A stretch of DNA of 11,149 nt from an uncultured Clostridia bacterium (GTDB lineage: Bacteria; Bacillota; Clostridia; Oscillospirales; Ruminococcaceae). The DNA lies in NCBI GenBank assembly GCA_938014855.1, contig CALLQM010000318.1, positions 1-11,149 on the forward strand, given 5' to 3'. Each line of letters opens with the position of its first letter. Within the stretch, counting starts at the first letter, position 1. Made by a program: the position numbers and the translations under genes. Below the pieces are notes generated by a model. The model searched no databases. It worked only from the letters and a program-made list of their open reading frames with translations, and was not told where the DNA came from. Of the stretch, positions 11,122 to 11,149 are shown piece after piece.

Positions 11122-11149
11122 TTACGTTTTGAGCACATTGCGGCGGCGC
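11122..11149 (-). CDS. Possible C-terminal end of a further minus-strand gene
   Basis: Reading leftward from the window edge, one minus-strand frame gives RRRNVLKT and then TAA (11122-11124), which touches the AGGAGG of the HTH gene. That spacing is typical of a tightly packed operon, so this may be the tail of the preceding gene. Only eight codons are visible. Confidence 0.3.

Noticed and set aside
1..11149. CRISPR arrays, tRNA or rRNA genes, integrase or transposase genes
   Set aside because: None seen on either strand: no regularly spaced repeats, no cloverleaf-like sequence and no recombinase motifs among the reading frames.

Overview
The window looks like DNA from a low-GC Gram-positive, most likely a gut-type Clostridia/Bacillota genome. 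The protein families are typical of that group, nearly every gene has a strong AGGAGG-type ribosome binding site, and start codons are nearly all ATG. The high density of drug-resistance-like and xenobiotic-handling genes, the many gene fragments, and an opposing HTH_36-type winged-helix gene at the right edge suggest the cargo region of an integrative element. No integrase, relaxase or attachment site is visible, so the element itself is inferred.

Left part (1-6507), all on the plus strand: the 3' part of a MefA-like MFS exporter; an APH-type antibiotic kinase; a lincosamide nucleotidyltransferase fused to a P-loop kinase domain; a flavodoxin gene broken by one stop codon; a Vat-type streptogramin A acetyltransferase; a DUF4180 protein; and a second, complete MefA-like MFS exporter. 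The APH gene is bracketed by 58-base direct repeats that copy the start of the lincosamide gene. Several families here act on drugs that bind the 50S peptidyl-transferase centre or exit tunnel (macrolides, lincosamides, streptogramin A).

The most notable element is the 240-base leader of the second MFS gene (about 5035-5277). It has a good sigma-A-type promoter, a six-residue leader peptide MYLIFM (identical, as I recall it, to the MsrDL peptide that stalls ribosomes in the presence of erythromycin), two upstream hairpins, a strong intrinsic terminator, and a segment that can pair either with the leader hairpin or with the terminator arm. This is a complete-looking ribosome-mediated transcription attenuator. 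It drives an MFS exporter directly, with no ABC-F gene present.

Middle part (6508-9941), plus strand: a short-chain dehydrogenase, a GrpB-family protein, a GNAT acetyltransferase, an HD-domain protein, an NTF2/SnoaL-like protein and a small two-helix membrane protein. These are generic accessory genes, each with its own ribosome binding site.

Right part (9942-11149): gene debris. The 5' end of a methyltransferase gene is joined out of frame to the 3' end of an alpha/beta hydrolase gene, followed by a frameshifted unidentified tail and a stretch rich in inverted repeats. The minus-strand HTH gene and a possible tail of a further minus-strand gene then run off the window.
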